Both the position numbers and the translations under genes were made by a program. Positions 24,959-36,626 of a DNA stretch of 64,000 nucleotides are shown here, piece after piece. The notes under the pieces were generated by a model. It made no database searches. It worked only from the letters and a program-made list of their open reading frames with translations, and was not told the DNA's origin. Numbering within the stretch: the stretch's first letter is position 1; every line of letters begins with the position of its first letter. Origin of the DNA: Branchiostoma lanceolatum (Eukaryota > Chordata > Leptocardii > Amphioxiformes > Branchiostomatidae); assembly GCF_035083965.1 (NCBI RefSeq), contig NC_089738.1, forward strand, positions 592,501-656,500, written 5' to 3'.

Positions 24959-25156
24959 GAGCCATCACAGACTTTGGAGAAGAAAGAAGGCAGCGCCTTA
25001 ATGCTGCAAGGACCAAACACCATAGGGCAGCAGAGACAGCAGTCCTGACGACCGACCACCAAAGTGCGGACGGCTGTGTGCCTCAAGTTTGAAAGCCACA
25101 TGAGGTGACATCCTGCGAGAGAGACACTGACAGTCATCTTCAACTCGAAGGACTAG
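24959..25156 (+). pseudogene. Second LINE ORF2 C-terminal fragment
   Basis: The frame RAITDFGEERRQRLNAARTK continues to HQSADGCV. After a one-base shift it continues with CLKFESHMR, an in-frame stop, then HPARETLTVIFNSKD and a stop at 25156. A C-terminal Cys/His motif ending in SH.R, followed by a short tail, is common in LINE ORF2 proteins. The frameshift and internal stop show it is dead. Confidence 0.55.
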
Positions 25157-25456
25157 CAAGACAGAGCAAATCTATGTCAGCTGATGATCTTCTCTACTAG
25201 CATTACTGGTAATGTATGTGTAAAAGTCATTTTTCGCCTAAATTCTAGGTTTACGCAAATGACGCATTTACATTATCTATGCATACATATGTGTGACATA
25301 TAAGTGTGACAATTGTGTTATTCCCACCATTTATCACTAAGAAATTATGAGTGGAAAATTCAGGGTCTCATTTGCACATTTCATATCCGAAAAACAAGGA
25401 AATTATAGATTTTCAGAATTAATTAATTATGATCAAAAATTAAGCCTTGCTGTGCA

Positions 25457-25858
25457 GGGGTTCGTGTGTGTTGTGTATCGAGGGTTCGTGTGTGTTGTGT
25501 ATGGAGGGTCCGTGTGTGTTGTGTATGGAGGGTCCGTGTGTGTTGTGTATGGAGGGTCCGTGTGTGTTGTGTATGGAGGGTCCGTGTGTGTTGTGTATGG
25601 AGGGTCCGTGTGTGTTGTGTATGGAGGGTTCGTGTGTGTTGTGTATGGAGGGTCCGCGTGTGTTGTGTATCGAGGGTTCGTGTGTGTTGTGTATGGAGGG
25701 TTCGTGTGTGTTGTGTATGGAGGGTCCGTGTGTTGTGTATGGAGGGTTCGTGTGTGTTGGGTATGGATGGTCCGTGTGTGTTGTGTATGGAGGGTCCGTG
25801 TGTTGTGTATGGAGGGTTCGTGTGTGTTGTGTATGGAGGGCTCGTGTGTTGTGTATGT
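25457..25858. repeat. 24-bp minisatellite (GGGTCCGTGTGTGTTGTGTATGGA-type)
   Basis: About 17 tandem copies of a 24-base unit, two or three of them shortened. Because the unit length is a multiple of three and lacks stops, all three + frames stay open and give repeats such as CVVYGGSV. None of these is likely to be a real protein. Confidence 0.95.
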
Positions 25859-25859
25859 G

Positions 25860-27990
25860 GATGAGTAACGCGCTGTTAAGCTTGTGTGAGGTATGTTTAT
25901 TGGCCTCTTCTGTTCGATGACATTATATGTGTTAAAACAAATGCCGATCTCAATTCCTTTCGTTAATTCACTGACATGCTTTTCAGTTGCAATGCCTGCA
26001 AGTTTGTCTAAACATTGACCCAGGTTATTGAGTTAATTAAATCTCTTTTGATTGCTTTCCGATGATATGAAATAGACCGAGGCAATTTACGGAGATGTCT
26101 GTTGTAATAAACCCTGCCGCTGACCCAGTTCTGCTCTACAGTGCACATAGATCTGGAGACGCGTGAAGGGAAGCAGGAACACAAGACGACGTGATGACCA
26201 CAATTAGAGAACAATTAGCCCGGATCGGAGACACGGCAAAATGTAAAGCCGATGGTTAAACATGACAAAGATGGAATTCCGAAACGGCAGATAAATGTGG
26301 AAAATGACACACCGTGACCAAAGGGAACAGAACCTCACAATGATCGAGGCTTTTGAATTATTGAGCTATGAATTATTTGCCACCAGGGCATGCCTTCCAT
26401 CAATCACAATTTTCTTGCTCCGGTGAAAATTAGGTCAGAGATATTTTGTGCACTATTGTAAGAAGTCCTTGCATATGTTTGGCGTCTGTAGCTGTGACTA
26501 TTGTATATGGAACAACGGACGGACCGCCGTTCAGCTGACCCAGTCTCCTGGAGATGCATCAATATCATTATCACTGACGCTTAAATGCGATGGGTATTTC
26601 TATGAAAGGTTAAAGACAATTAACCTTTTCCAACCGGACCGTAGCAAGCCACGTGCCCCAGGGATTTAACTTAGAACCCGATCATTTACCTTAACAAACA
26701 AAAACCATAAAAAATACACAATATATGGGGCATATTCATATGTTATCTTTGTTACCTCAAAGAAACTATTTTCTGATTAAGGGTGTGTTTGTTCTGGTGT
26801 GTGCCGTAATATTTAGATATTAATAACCTTGCAGAATGTGAGACTGGAGATTGGCCCGTTGGAAAGGCTCGGGTCCGAGGTTGATCCTACAGGCATAAAT
26901 ATGCATCTATTAGACGGAACAGCGTGTTCAGACTTAGGGCTAAATTTACAGTAATGAATAATACAAGATTTTAGAAAATTTCCACCAAGGTATGCGATCT
27001 TTAGTTTGTTGATACTCATGCTAGTTTCTCTCTCATCTCTAAGCAAATGAGGCGGTCAGTGTTATTTTGCTGGTTCACGCTATGAAATAACCTCGACCCT
27101 CTCATTTGCTTGGGGATTAGTATGGTCGAGGCCCTCTAAAATGTCCTGAACACCAGGATATCTAAAGTGCGCACTACCTCGAGGATTACTGATGCTGCAT
27201 TAGCAAATCTGTTATTTGACCCCCCTCCCCCTTCTAATTTTCGTATTTTTTTCAAGTGGTGGTCTAAGGACGCTCCATGGAAATGTGTTGTAAATATATC
27301 TCTTCTAAAATTCTTGTTTACACTAAGACGCGTGATAACAAGTCTATATTCGGGCTAATACCATTTCCTGTCAGCTTTCTGGGACCTTTCTGGTACATTT
27401 CACCCAACTTCCTGTTACTGTCTCCGACATACCTAGCGTTTCAATTCCAGTAGTGGAAGTGCGGGCCTACAAACAAACACACCAACCGCTTACAAGACCT
27501 CATTTTATGGGGAGGTTACGAGCTGTTAACGACAAAGGGTACCGGTGAACCTCGCAATAGCGAGTTAGGCATGTGTACACCACGGATCATCATATATTAG
27601 ATTTTCAGCACTACCATCAGTGTTACCTGTCATCTGGGCGTCGTTTTGTAGTCATCAAAACATCTGGTCTCGCCTACAAAATCTCTGAAAGTCATGCTGG
27701 GTGATCGTCCAAAGCTCATTTGGTGCGAGGCACAACGACCTGTGAGTATTCCTGTGGCTTGATGGGAGGATCAGGTGGTTAAATGTAGGTTACCAGGATA
27801 TTTTCTTCGCTAAAATAGTTTCCTACATCAGTGTGTAGTGCCCAGAGCATTAGCTGAGGTAAGAAGTGCGCATATAGCGAACAGTCACCGTTTACCGAAA
27901 TCTAGAATACTATAGAATACAAGTTTTGTTTCAGTTTATTTAAATTCATTACCAGCTTCTGAAGAAAGTAAAAGCACAAAAGCGTGTCAA
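25860..27990. other. No firm gene; one immunoglobulin-V-like open frame noted
   Basis: Unique sequence with no repeat structure noticed. The frame at 26448-26669 contains AVQLTQSPGDAS...SLTLKC, which resembles an Ig V-domain first strand. It lacks the second Cys and clear splice sites, so it is not called as a gene. Confidence 0.4.
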
Positions 27991-28940
27991 GTAAGGGCCG
28001 GTGTCCCAGCGATTTCGCACCCCCCTGATTTTGAACCCCCCGGTGCGAAATCACTAGGGATCTCGCACCCCCGGTGCGAAATCGCTAGCGATCTTGCACC
28101 CCCCAGCTAGGGATCTCGCACCCCCTCCTCGAACCCCCCTTGGGATTTTGAACCCCCCAAATATTTCGAAAGGTGCTCTGTCTGTGCAGCAATTATATTT
28201 AAAACTGCATTTTAATATAATAAAGCCATAGTTTTACGTGGTAATCGAGAGAATTACAAGTTACTGTGTCTGACAGAACAAACATCTTAAAGACTCCGGG
28301 AACCCATGCCCTGGACTAATGTAACGCTACTAATATTTCAGCACAGCGCGATGATGGTGACTCTCTGTGCACGATGATTCGTTGTAATATTCTTCCTTGG
28401 TGCCATGAGGAATGTACGATTAGTTCATAGTTTTATTTCAGTGTTCATAATTGATTTTTAAAATTATTTTAGAGACTTGAATAACATTTTATCATACAAA
28501 ATTATATCACATATTGAATAGTTGACGGGTGTTAAATAGGGTTAGAAAAAAAATAATTGAAGCCTGGTCCCGTCGGAAAAATGAAAGCATGATATTTCTG
28601 AGGAAGAATTATTAATTATTTAATGTTAAAAGCTACGGCATAAAAGAAAAGAATATCGCCGCCAGGATTTGAACACACGAACCATGACTCCAGTTCAGTG
28701 ACCCACTTCGTTACCACTTCAGCCAACGTTCATTTACTATCATTCACATTCAATTTGTTAAAAAGATAGCATCTGATAGTAGCCACTGTGAATTATGAAC
28801 GTCGTAATAGAACACATACTATAGTATGGGGCTAACAAATTGATTTAGGGGGTGCGAAATCCCTAGCGATTTCGCACTCCTGGAGTTGCGAGATCACCAG
28901 AGGGGTGCACGCTCCTCCACAGCGTCCTTTCTTTCCCCTA

Positions 28941-29671
28941 ATAGACCCCTTTCCAATTACGGCGGCCATTTTGAATTTTTCTCGCGAGAGCACATTCCAG
29001 CGCGCGCGCGCGAGATCTCATCAAAACACCCGGTAAACTTGTCTCGAGCCCACACAGTTAACATGGCGTCTCCAATGGGAAGCACTGCCGAGCCATCTTC
29101 AGAGGTTAGTTGTGCTCTTCATTGACGGCATCCGCCGATATATACGCATGCCACGGGTAGAGAATATTGTTGTGGACACGTAGACTTCATATCGGGTGGT
29201 ATAATTGTAAATTTCTGTTCAATTTTCACAATTTCTGACGGGCTGTTTTGACGCTTATTTAGCTACGGTAAGAAAATCGTGCGTGTTTACGTCCCCTTTG
29301 CTTGTAGATTCCCGGGACAAATTTTGCTCAAGCCGGAAAAAAATCCCACAGAAGCGTACACATATCGGACTGAGATCCTTGTAGGTAGAAACTTTTAGGA
29401 ATTTTGGCGATTTTGACCGTAATTTTTTCGACGCCAACCTATCGGTTTGCATGGCTTGGGGAGGCTTACGCGAACGTGACGCGTGGGCTGTGGGGAGGGG
29501 GGCGTGTTTTGTTTGTGTATGGCGTTTGTTTTGGACACTTTCGTCATCGCTTTGCCGACAATATTTTGAATTTTCGCCGGGTAAAACACATCAGAAACGT
29601 GCGCATACCGGCCTGGGGTCCTTCCGCTGGCTTCATGGGCGATTTCTTTGTCTGCCAAGATTAGCTTGGGG
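28941..29671 (+). repeat. ISL2EU left terminal inverted repeat
   Basis: About 731 bases, almost identical in inverse orientation to 35080-35809. It contains the promoter, first coding exon and most of the first intron of the transposase gene. Identity is lost after GCCAAGATTAGCTTGGG, then returns around the exon 2 acceptor (CTTCTTTTTCAG|GTCAACACG). Confidence 0.9.
28960..29062 (+). promoter_or_regulatory. Transposase promoter region in the left terminal repeat
   Basis: Upstream of the ATG at 29063 lie GGCGGCCATTTTG (inverse of a YY1-like site), the palindrome TCTCGCGAGA at 28980-28989 (a known animal core-promoter motif bound by ZBTB33) and a CG tract. The mirrored copy at about 35688-35790 serves the opposite gene. 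Promoter function is inferred from motifs and position. Confidence 0.55.
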
Positions 29672-31852
29672 GTGGGGAGTTATGAGTGGGGAGGGGGCGT
29701 GTCTACAATGTATAACGTTTTGCATTTGCTCTTCTTTTTCAGGTCAACACGGACGGCGGTGAAAGAAAAAGAAAATTCACGTCCGGGGGGACATACTGCA
29801 AAGCCTATGGATGCAACAGTCGTCAGTTCAAGGGTGTCAAGGGAGAGAGAGTGCCAACAAACATCTCATTTTTCACGGTCCCTCAAAAAGTACTTAATCA
29901 TAAGAAGTCACTTGAGCACTGGGCTTGTCTGGTAAAAAGACAGCTCGGAAAGGACAATTTTACCATGAACAAGAAGACTGCGTTTTGTGAAAAACATTTT
30001 AAAGAATCCGACATCATCAGGCTGACAGGATCTGGAGTTCTGCGCAAGATTCCAAAGCTCAGGGACGGTAAGTTAATATTATTTTTCCCCCGTGCATCAA
30101 TGTACATGTATGTGCTTTTGATGGAAGTCAAACGATGCCTGCTTTTCACACAAAACGGTGTTCAATTTAACTAGTCATTTGTAATAAAATGTCCATTATT
30201 GCATTTGTCTTAGGTGCAGCACCAGTGATTCATTCCTGGTCAAATGCCAAACCAGAGAGGCCAACACCAAAGGAGAGACATTGCTCTGCTCCAAAGAAGC
30301 CCAAAAGTTCACATGGACTTAACTTGGTAAGTGTAATACATATGTCTTAAGTCTATGATGGAACTCGTGTATGCCATCTGCTAATTGCAAAAAGATATAT
30401 GCAATAGTATGATACATTGGTGAACATTGAGTTAAGTTTCATATAGTACTTGCATGTAATGATGAATCCATAGTATGTACACTCCAATAAGCTTTTTTTC
30501 CTCTCTTATAGAATGATGTATCTGGACCTGGTACTCCTGCCATGGACATAGGCAGTGGTTCTGGCCCGGACCCTGATGTCTGCATGGACACAGAAACATT
30601 GGCCGTTGATGACAGCACTATAGCAACTTCAGACAGGTCCATGGAGACATTAATATCCCCAACACCTGTGAAAGTGAGCGTTTCTACACAGACATCTTGG
30701 ACACCTGTAACTGCTTCCACCCAGACTGGGAATGATTCCACTGTTATAAATGACCATGGGTATACCTTTGTGAAAGATAACTCACAGACTTTAGAGTCCT
30801 ACAAGGACTACGTTGTGAAGTTGGAAAACAAACTTATGATGGTTGAGAAGGAGTGTGATAGTCTTAAGAAATCAGTTACCATCTTAAAAGCGCAGATAAT
30901 GGAGTTCAAGACATTTTCAGCTCTGACATTTAAGGAAGACAGTGCTGCTATTAGATTTTACACAGGGTTCGAAAGTTTTGATGATTTCCTGGACATGTAT
31001 GAGTACCTGGCTCCCAAAGCTATTAATCTCCAGTACAGGAGGAGTGGTAAAACTGTACGTGATTCCAAGCCATATCAGAGGCCAGGGAGATGTAGAACAG
31101 GGCCAAAGAGGAAGTGTAGCCTCTTAGACCAGTTCTTTCTTGTAATGGTTAGACTGAAGGTTGGATTGTTCCACAAAGATCTTGCCATCAGGTTTGGTTT
31201 GTCAGAAAGCACAGTCTCTCGTATTGTAAGCACCTGGGTAAACTTCCTTTATTGTGAGCTTCCAAAAATGTTTCCGTTTCCATCACAATCAGTTATCAGG
31301 GCAAACATGCCATTACAGTTCTCTAAGTATCCTACCACTAGAATCATAATTGACTGCACAGAGATCTTCATCGAAGTTCCATCTGCCATGCTTGCACAGT
31401 CCCAGACCTGGTCCAACTACAAACATCATAACACATGGAAGGTACTAGTAGGAATCAGTCCAAATGGCATGATAACTTTCGTTTCGGAGTTGTGGTCGGG
31501 CAGAGTTTCTGATAAGGCTATAACTAGAGATTCTGGTGTACTAGACCTTTTAGAACCAGGGGATAATGTTATGGCAGACCGTGGCTTTGATATCACAGAT
31601 ATTCTGCCACCGGGGGTAACATTGAACATCCCACCGTTCAAGGGAGATCGTGCAGCTCTTTCTCCATCAGAAGTTCAGGAGACAATGGACATTGCATGTG
31701 TCCGAATTCATGTAGAAAGGGCAATTGGGAGAATTAAGAATTACCACATTCTAGACGGAGTAATGCCCATTACACACACAAAGGATGTAGACCAGATATT
31801 CAAAGTATGTGCATACCTCAGTAACTTCTTACCACCACTTGTTGAGAAATGA
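29063..31852 (+). CDS. ISL2EU transposase (THAP + coiled coil + DDE_Tnp_4), intact
   Basis: Four exons, 29063-29104, 29743-30067, 30214-30326 and 30512-31852, join in matching phases to give 606 residues. Exon 2 encodes a C2CH THAP zinc finger (YCKAYGCNS, FFTVP, W, FCEKHF, LRKIPKL; about residues 28-122) for recognising the element ends. A Ser/Thr-rich linker and a short coiled coil follow. Next comes a helix-turn-helix (DLAIRFGLSESTVSRIVSTW) and a DDE_Tnp_4 nuclease fold with D441 (IIIDCTEIF), D516 (VMADRGFD) and E562 (HVERAIGRIK). It catalyses excision and insertion in the nucleus. Exon 1 lies in the terminal repeat and is shared with the convergent gene. No stop or frameshift is present. 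Confidence 0.9.
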
Positions 31853-31995
31853 AGATCAACCTTCCAGAACCATTCTTACTCATGCTATTGAGAAATGGTA
31901 ATGTATATATATATCATCAAATAGTTTTTCAAAGTATATACAAAAGTCCTCAATGCATTTTCAAGTTGTGTAGCATTTGTTTTGCACCACTCTGC
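31853..31995. other. Intergenic 3' ends of the two convergent ISL2EU genes
   Basis: Only 143 bases separate the two stop codons. The transcripts are therefore likely to overlap at their 3' ends, which could give double-stranded RNA. No AATAAA was seen on the + strand in the gap. Confidence 0.6.
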
Positions 31996-34900
31996 TCAGA
32001 CCTTAGACAGGTAAGGTCTCCACTGACCTGTGTTATACATACCATAGAGTTTTTTACCCCTCTTTACCCTTTGTGTCAAAAGTTCCGGAAGTATGGCTGT
32101 CTTGTAAAAGTGATCAAGCTTTGGGATGTTTTTTTTCTGCCATTCTAAATCTACCTTAATTCGTTCACAGAAGATATTAGCCTTGCCAAAGTATACAACA
32201 AAGTCTACCCAATGTAAGTTACAGCAATAAAGCTGACCCTGTACCTGATGATAATACTTGTGTGTCTTCTTGAGTCCTATACCATTGTCTACACTTGTTA
32301 AGAAGAAAGTCTTATCTTGAACAGCCTCTTGTACTGTCAGTCCTTTCTTGCTATGCGGACATTTCACTTCCACGCCTCCAATGACTTGTCCATGGCTCAC
32401 CACCAGTCTGTCAACAGAGGCACCGAGCCAGGGTCTCTCAAGAGACAGAACAAGTCCTACTTCTGTGCATGTTGCACCAGGGTTTGCTTGTTGGAGGGAC
32501 TTAACATACTCCCCCACTGCAACATCCTCAAAGCGGTTTCCATATTGAGTTGCCTTGGTGGAGAAAGTGCGGTACATAATGGACCGAACCTTGTTGGATG
32601 GTTCGACTCTACATGTGATTGCAGAGGAAAAGTTTGACGCTGTCAGTTTTTTCTGCCTTTCTTCCTTCCAGGATTCACTACTAGATTGTCCCCGGGTTGC
32701 TATTTCAGTTGCAGTTTGTTCTTCTTTTGTGATTTTTATGGCCTGAACATATGTGTCCATCATATCTGTGAAGGAGCTTTCAGAAAAGTCGTAATAATCA
32801 TTGAAGGGAGTGGTGTCTGTCGCTGAAGTGGAGTCTGTCGCTGAAGTGGTGTCTGTCGCTGAAGTGGAGTCTGTCGCTGAAGTGGAGTCTGTCGCTGAAG
32901 TGGAGTCTGTCGCTGAAGTGGAGTCTGTCGCTGAAGTGGAGTCTGTCGCTGAAGTGGAGTCTGTCGCTGAAGTGGAGTCTGTCGCTGAAGTGGAGTCTGT
33001 CGCTGAAGTGGAGTCTGTCGCTGAAGTGGAGTCTGTCGCTGAAGTGGAGTCTGTCGCTGAAGTGGAGTCTGTCGCTGAAGTGGAGTCTGTCGCTGAAGTG
33101 GAGTCTGTCGCTGAAGTGGAGTCTGTCGCTGAAGTGGAGTCTGTCGCTGAAGTGGTGTCTGTCGCTGAAGTGGTGTCTGTCGCTGAAGTGGAGTCTGCCT
33201 CATCATACAGCACGAACATGGACTTTGGGTTTCTCTTTTGATATTTTGCCTTCAACTTGTTCAGGGCTTCAATGTCTATCTCCCTCTGGTGGGGTGCCCG
33301 TGGATCATAGTGACTTGTTTGTATATATTCAACTTTCTTCCCATAGCTTATTTTCCCCAGTTTTACCTTTCTAATGGACTCAGCTTCAACCTGTTGGAAA
33401 AATATAAGAATAGTTGTGCATTAGCTTGATGACTCAATGGGAAGCAACATTATTGTAGCTTTAAAACCTAAATCATCTTTATTTCAGATTAAGCATCACT
33501 TCATTGAAGGTAAAGACTCATGTAATAGTCACAGACACAAGCCTGCAAAGACAAAGCTGAGTGACAACACAGTCGTAACACTTAATGGTGATAGAATATC
33601 ACTTCAATGGACAATCAAAGTGTGATATATTAGCACAAATTTTTTGAAGAGGAAATCTAACCTTGTCGTTACGTGGAACGTTCCACTTTGAAAGTTCAGA
33701 TGTGGATGAAAGTCGGGATGTGGATGGCAGGGGTGTTGGGTGTTCTTTCAGATCTGTCTTGTTGAACGCCTCTATGGCAAACAGCAGTCCACCAATATGA
33801 TTACATTTCCCCTGGCCTCCAGGTAATGTCCTGTAGTAAAAATATTGAACTTGTTACTAGAATAGTACAAAAAAAAGACTAAAACTGTAATAAAGTTAAT
33901 ATACAATCTGTATAAGTCAGCAATCTCATCAATGTCAGTGTGAAGCCAACGGGGCTAACACAGATAGATCTTTCATTAGAGGTCATCTGTGTAGTGTATT
34001 GCTGTGGAAAAGGGACTATGCAGTGGTGATGCGACAAGAAGAAGAAGGGGTGCCCAGGCGATCATCATCTTGAAATCCTGAAAGTTTTTCCATAATGTGA
34101 GTTAGTTAATTTGGATATCAATGTGAGTAGTGAGTGGAACAAAAGCCAACTGGGCTTGCATAGATGGATTTGTCAGTCACCCTGCTGGACAATTACATGC
34201 CGCCCTCTGTACTGTGCCGTTGTGGAATGCGATGATGGGGGAATACTTAATCTTCTTCATGCTGGGGATGACTTTGGCCCGGACATACACTGTGTTGTGT
34301 TTCTTTGCTATTTCAATATTTTTTACATTACCTTCAGAAAAGTATTGGAAACCTCTTAATTTTTTGTATGACGTTGTTGCGAGTTCAGTGTGCTGGTACT
34401 TCTTTTTCTGGCAAATCAAGTAATCATAGAGTCCGGCAAAGTTAAAAGATGGCAACTGTCTCATATCGTTATTGAATATGGACCGACTGGTTTCCTGTTC
34501 AAGTGATTTGTATGAGGGATCAATAGTGCTAGACGTGCCAGCATCAGTACTACATGTACTGGCATTTTCAGGGCCTCCCTGCAGCCTCTCAAGATGGGCA
34601 TTGGCCCTTGCGACCAAAACAGACTTGTTACCACTCTGCACAAGTCCATATGACTTAAGAACTAATTTCAAATCTTGTACCCGCAGACGCTCAAGGTCAT
34701 CCCTCGTTCGCAGCCTCTTTTCTCCAAAAACCAGACCTGAGGATGAAATCATAAAATGGAACAGGACAGAATAATGTGTCAATTTCAATACCTTGGATTG
34801 AGTTTGATGTGACTAAGTAAAGATGAGCAAATATGATATTAAAAATATGTTTGGACTATAAATAATAGTATAATATTAGAAGGGGATGCATGGCTACCTA

Positions 34901-35687
34901 TTCTATACAAGTCACAGGAAACAAAGCTGTAATGAAATGGTTCAAAAGAATAATAGATAACCCAACGACTTACAGGGAGGATCATAGGCCTCAGTGGTCG
35001 TATCTGACACACTTTCTGCGGACGGCGTGTTGACCTGAAAAAGAAGAGCAAATGCAAAACGTCATTCATAACCTATCTCCCCAAGCTAATCTTGGCAGAC
35101 AAAGAAATCGCCCATGAAGCCAGCGGAAGGACCCCAGGCCGGTATGCGCACGTTTCTGATGTGTTTTACCCGGCGAAAATTCAAAATATTGTCGGCAAAG
35201 CGATGACGAAAGTGTCCAAAACAAACGCCATACACAAACAAAACACGCCCCCCTCCCCACAGCCCACGCGTCACGTTCGCGTAAGCCTCCCCAAGCCATG
35301 CAAACCGATAGGTTGGCGTCGAAAAAATTACGGTCAAAATCGCCAAAATTCCTAAAAGTTTCTACCTACAAGGATCTCAGTCCGATATGTGTACGCTTCT
35401 GTGGGATTTTTTTCCGGCTTGAGCAAAATTTGTCCCGGGAATCTACAAGCAAAGGGGACGTAAACACGCACGATTTTCTTACCGTAGCTAAATAAGCGTC
35501 AAAACAGCCCGTCAGAAATTGTGAAAATTGAACAGAAATTTACAATTATACCACCCGATATGAAGTCTACGTGTCCACAACAATATTCTCTACCCGTGGC
35601 ATGCGTATATATCGGCGGATGCCGTCAATGAAGAGCACAACTAACCTCTGAAGATGGCTCGGCAGTGCTTCCCATTGGAGACGCCAT
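31996..35687 (-). CDS. ISL2EU second protein: SAP + SWIM + hexapeptide repeat + YqaJ nuclease, intact
   Basis: Five minus-strand exons, 35687-35646, 35034-34974, 34736-34181, 33830-33662 and 33390-31996, join in phase into 740 residues. Residues 1-14 are identical to the transposase start. A SAP domain (about 48-82, LRVQDLKLVLKSYGLV) may bind DNA. A SWIM zinc site is split by an intron (CNCPAG ... GQGKCNHI, C229 and H231). Residues about 343-468 are some 21 copies of STSATD. The C-terminal part is a YqaJ-like recombinase/nuclease domain with YGNRFEDVAV, LGASVDRLV and the EVKCP core. In phage and ISL2EU elements this fold is an exonuclease; its exact job in transposition is not established. 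Confidence 0.88.
32815..33192 (-). repeat. 18-bp coding minisatellite in the YqaJ gene (STSATD hexapeptide)
   Basis: About 21 tandem copies of an 18-base unit, nearly perfect except for A/T changes giving TTSATD at both edges. The unit length keeps the frame. It makes a long disordered Ser/Thr/Asp linker between the SWIM and YqaJ parts. The opposite strand is also open but is only a shadow. Confidence 0.95.
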
Positions 35688-35809
35688 GTTAACTGTGTGG
35701 GCTCGAGACAAGTTTACCGGGTGTTTTGATGAGATCTCGCGCGCGCGCGCTGGAATGTGCTCTCGCGAGAAAAATTCAAAATGGCCGCCGTAATTGGAAA
35801 GGGGTCTAT
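35080..35809 (-). repeat. ISL2EU right terminal inverted repeat
   Basis: Inverse copy of 28941-29671. It carries the TCTCGCGAGA motif (35761-35770), the ATG-containing first exon (35687-35646) and intron 1 of the YqaJ gene. Predicted short frames are identical between the two repeats, showing very low divergence. Confidence 0.9.
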
Positions 35810-36626
35810 TAGACCCGGGCCTGGGCATAGCGGGGCGCATTCACTGGGGCGCATTAGCGTGTGAGCGTTTCTCTGTGTCCTGGGAAAGAGAACGCAGTTT
35901 GTGTGCGCAACGCATGCTGGGAAACTCAAACTGTCCTGGGGACGAGTGTTTTGCCGCGGGAGAGTGCCAAACTCCCTCCCGTGGCAAAGTAGGGTCCGTG
36001 ACATAACTCCCCTCCGAGCGCAATGTAGAGAGGTAATCTTAACACCCTAACAGCGCCAACGATAAGGTACTTTGTAAATCTCTGTTTCTTATAACATAAC
36101 ACACTTGAGCAACATTTTACCCCCCAAGATAGCGAACTTTCGTCTTGTTTCAAACGTGTTTAGTTAGAAGAAATAACGGTTAACTACCAGTGTAGAAGGT
36201 CGCCCGTTACGTACTGGTGTACACAACTACGTGCGGAGGAACAAGAAAGGCACAAAACAAAACAAAAACGACAGCTGTGAATTCCAGAAGTTTATTTTGT
36301 TGAGCTTGATCGGCAGTTGATGTGACATAATTCTAAGCCCACGATAAACCTATGGCTTCTTCACGGCGCTGGGTACGAGCGTGAGAGGGGTGCGAAATCG
36401 CCAGGGATTTCGCACCGGGGGGTGCAAATTCACTAGTGATTTCGAACCAGGGGGTTCAAATTCACGGGGGGTGCGAGATGCCTGTGACACCGGCACATTG
36501 TCTGGCGTTGCACAAAATCGGAAGGTGCATTTACAAAAACGTCTCAAGGCGTTTACCGGTTGAAAAGGAGAGAGTGGAGGTTTCATGAATCGTATGGAGG
36601 CATTTCTTTCTCAAATATATTCTTAA

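Larger units (their letters stand above)
28941..35809. mobile_element. Autonomous ISL2EU/IS4EU-type DNA transposon
   Basis: It is flanked by the palindromic ends AATAGACCCC and GGGGTCTATT, so the 2-bp target duplication reads as TA or AT. The ends are long inverted repeats of about 0.73 kb. Inside are two convergent genes separated by 143 bases: a THAP/DDE transposase (+) and a SAP/SWIM/YqaJ-nuclease protein (-). A transposase paired with a YqaJ-like nuclease is the known hallmark of the ISL2EU superfamily. Both reading frames are intact and the terminal repeats are almost identical, so the copy is young and may be active. Confidence 0.9.
27997..36494. mobile_element. Outer transposon with palindromic TTTCGCACCCC ends, interrupted by ISL2EU
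   Basis: The left edge GCCGGTGTCCCAGCGATTTC and the right edge GAGATGCCTGTGACACCGGC are imperfect inverted copies. Both ends carry several units of GGTGCGAAATCNCTAG.GAT and TTCGCACCCC (28003-28160, 28850-28885, 36388-36480). Removing the ISL2EU element (28941-35809) leaves about 1.6 kb with inverted ends and no coding potential: a non-autonomous element into which ISL2EU jumped. No target duplication was identified at the outer border. Confidence 0.6.

Noticed and set aside
25347..25920. Three overlapping long open frames of CVVYGGS-type repeats
   Set aside because: They result from a 24-bp tandem repeat without stops in any + frame; no start context, splice signal or domain.
29395..29762. 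Open frames in the ISL2EU ends (for example 29404-29664 and its mirror 35086-35346)
   Set aside because: They lie in intron 1 of the two element genes, and are identical because the ends are inverted copies.
32801..33241. Plus-strand SVAEVE repeat protein and a QRQTPL frame on the minus strand
   Set aside because: Shadow frames of the STSATD-coding minisatellite in the YqaJ gene.
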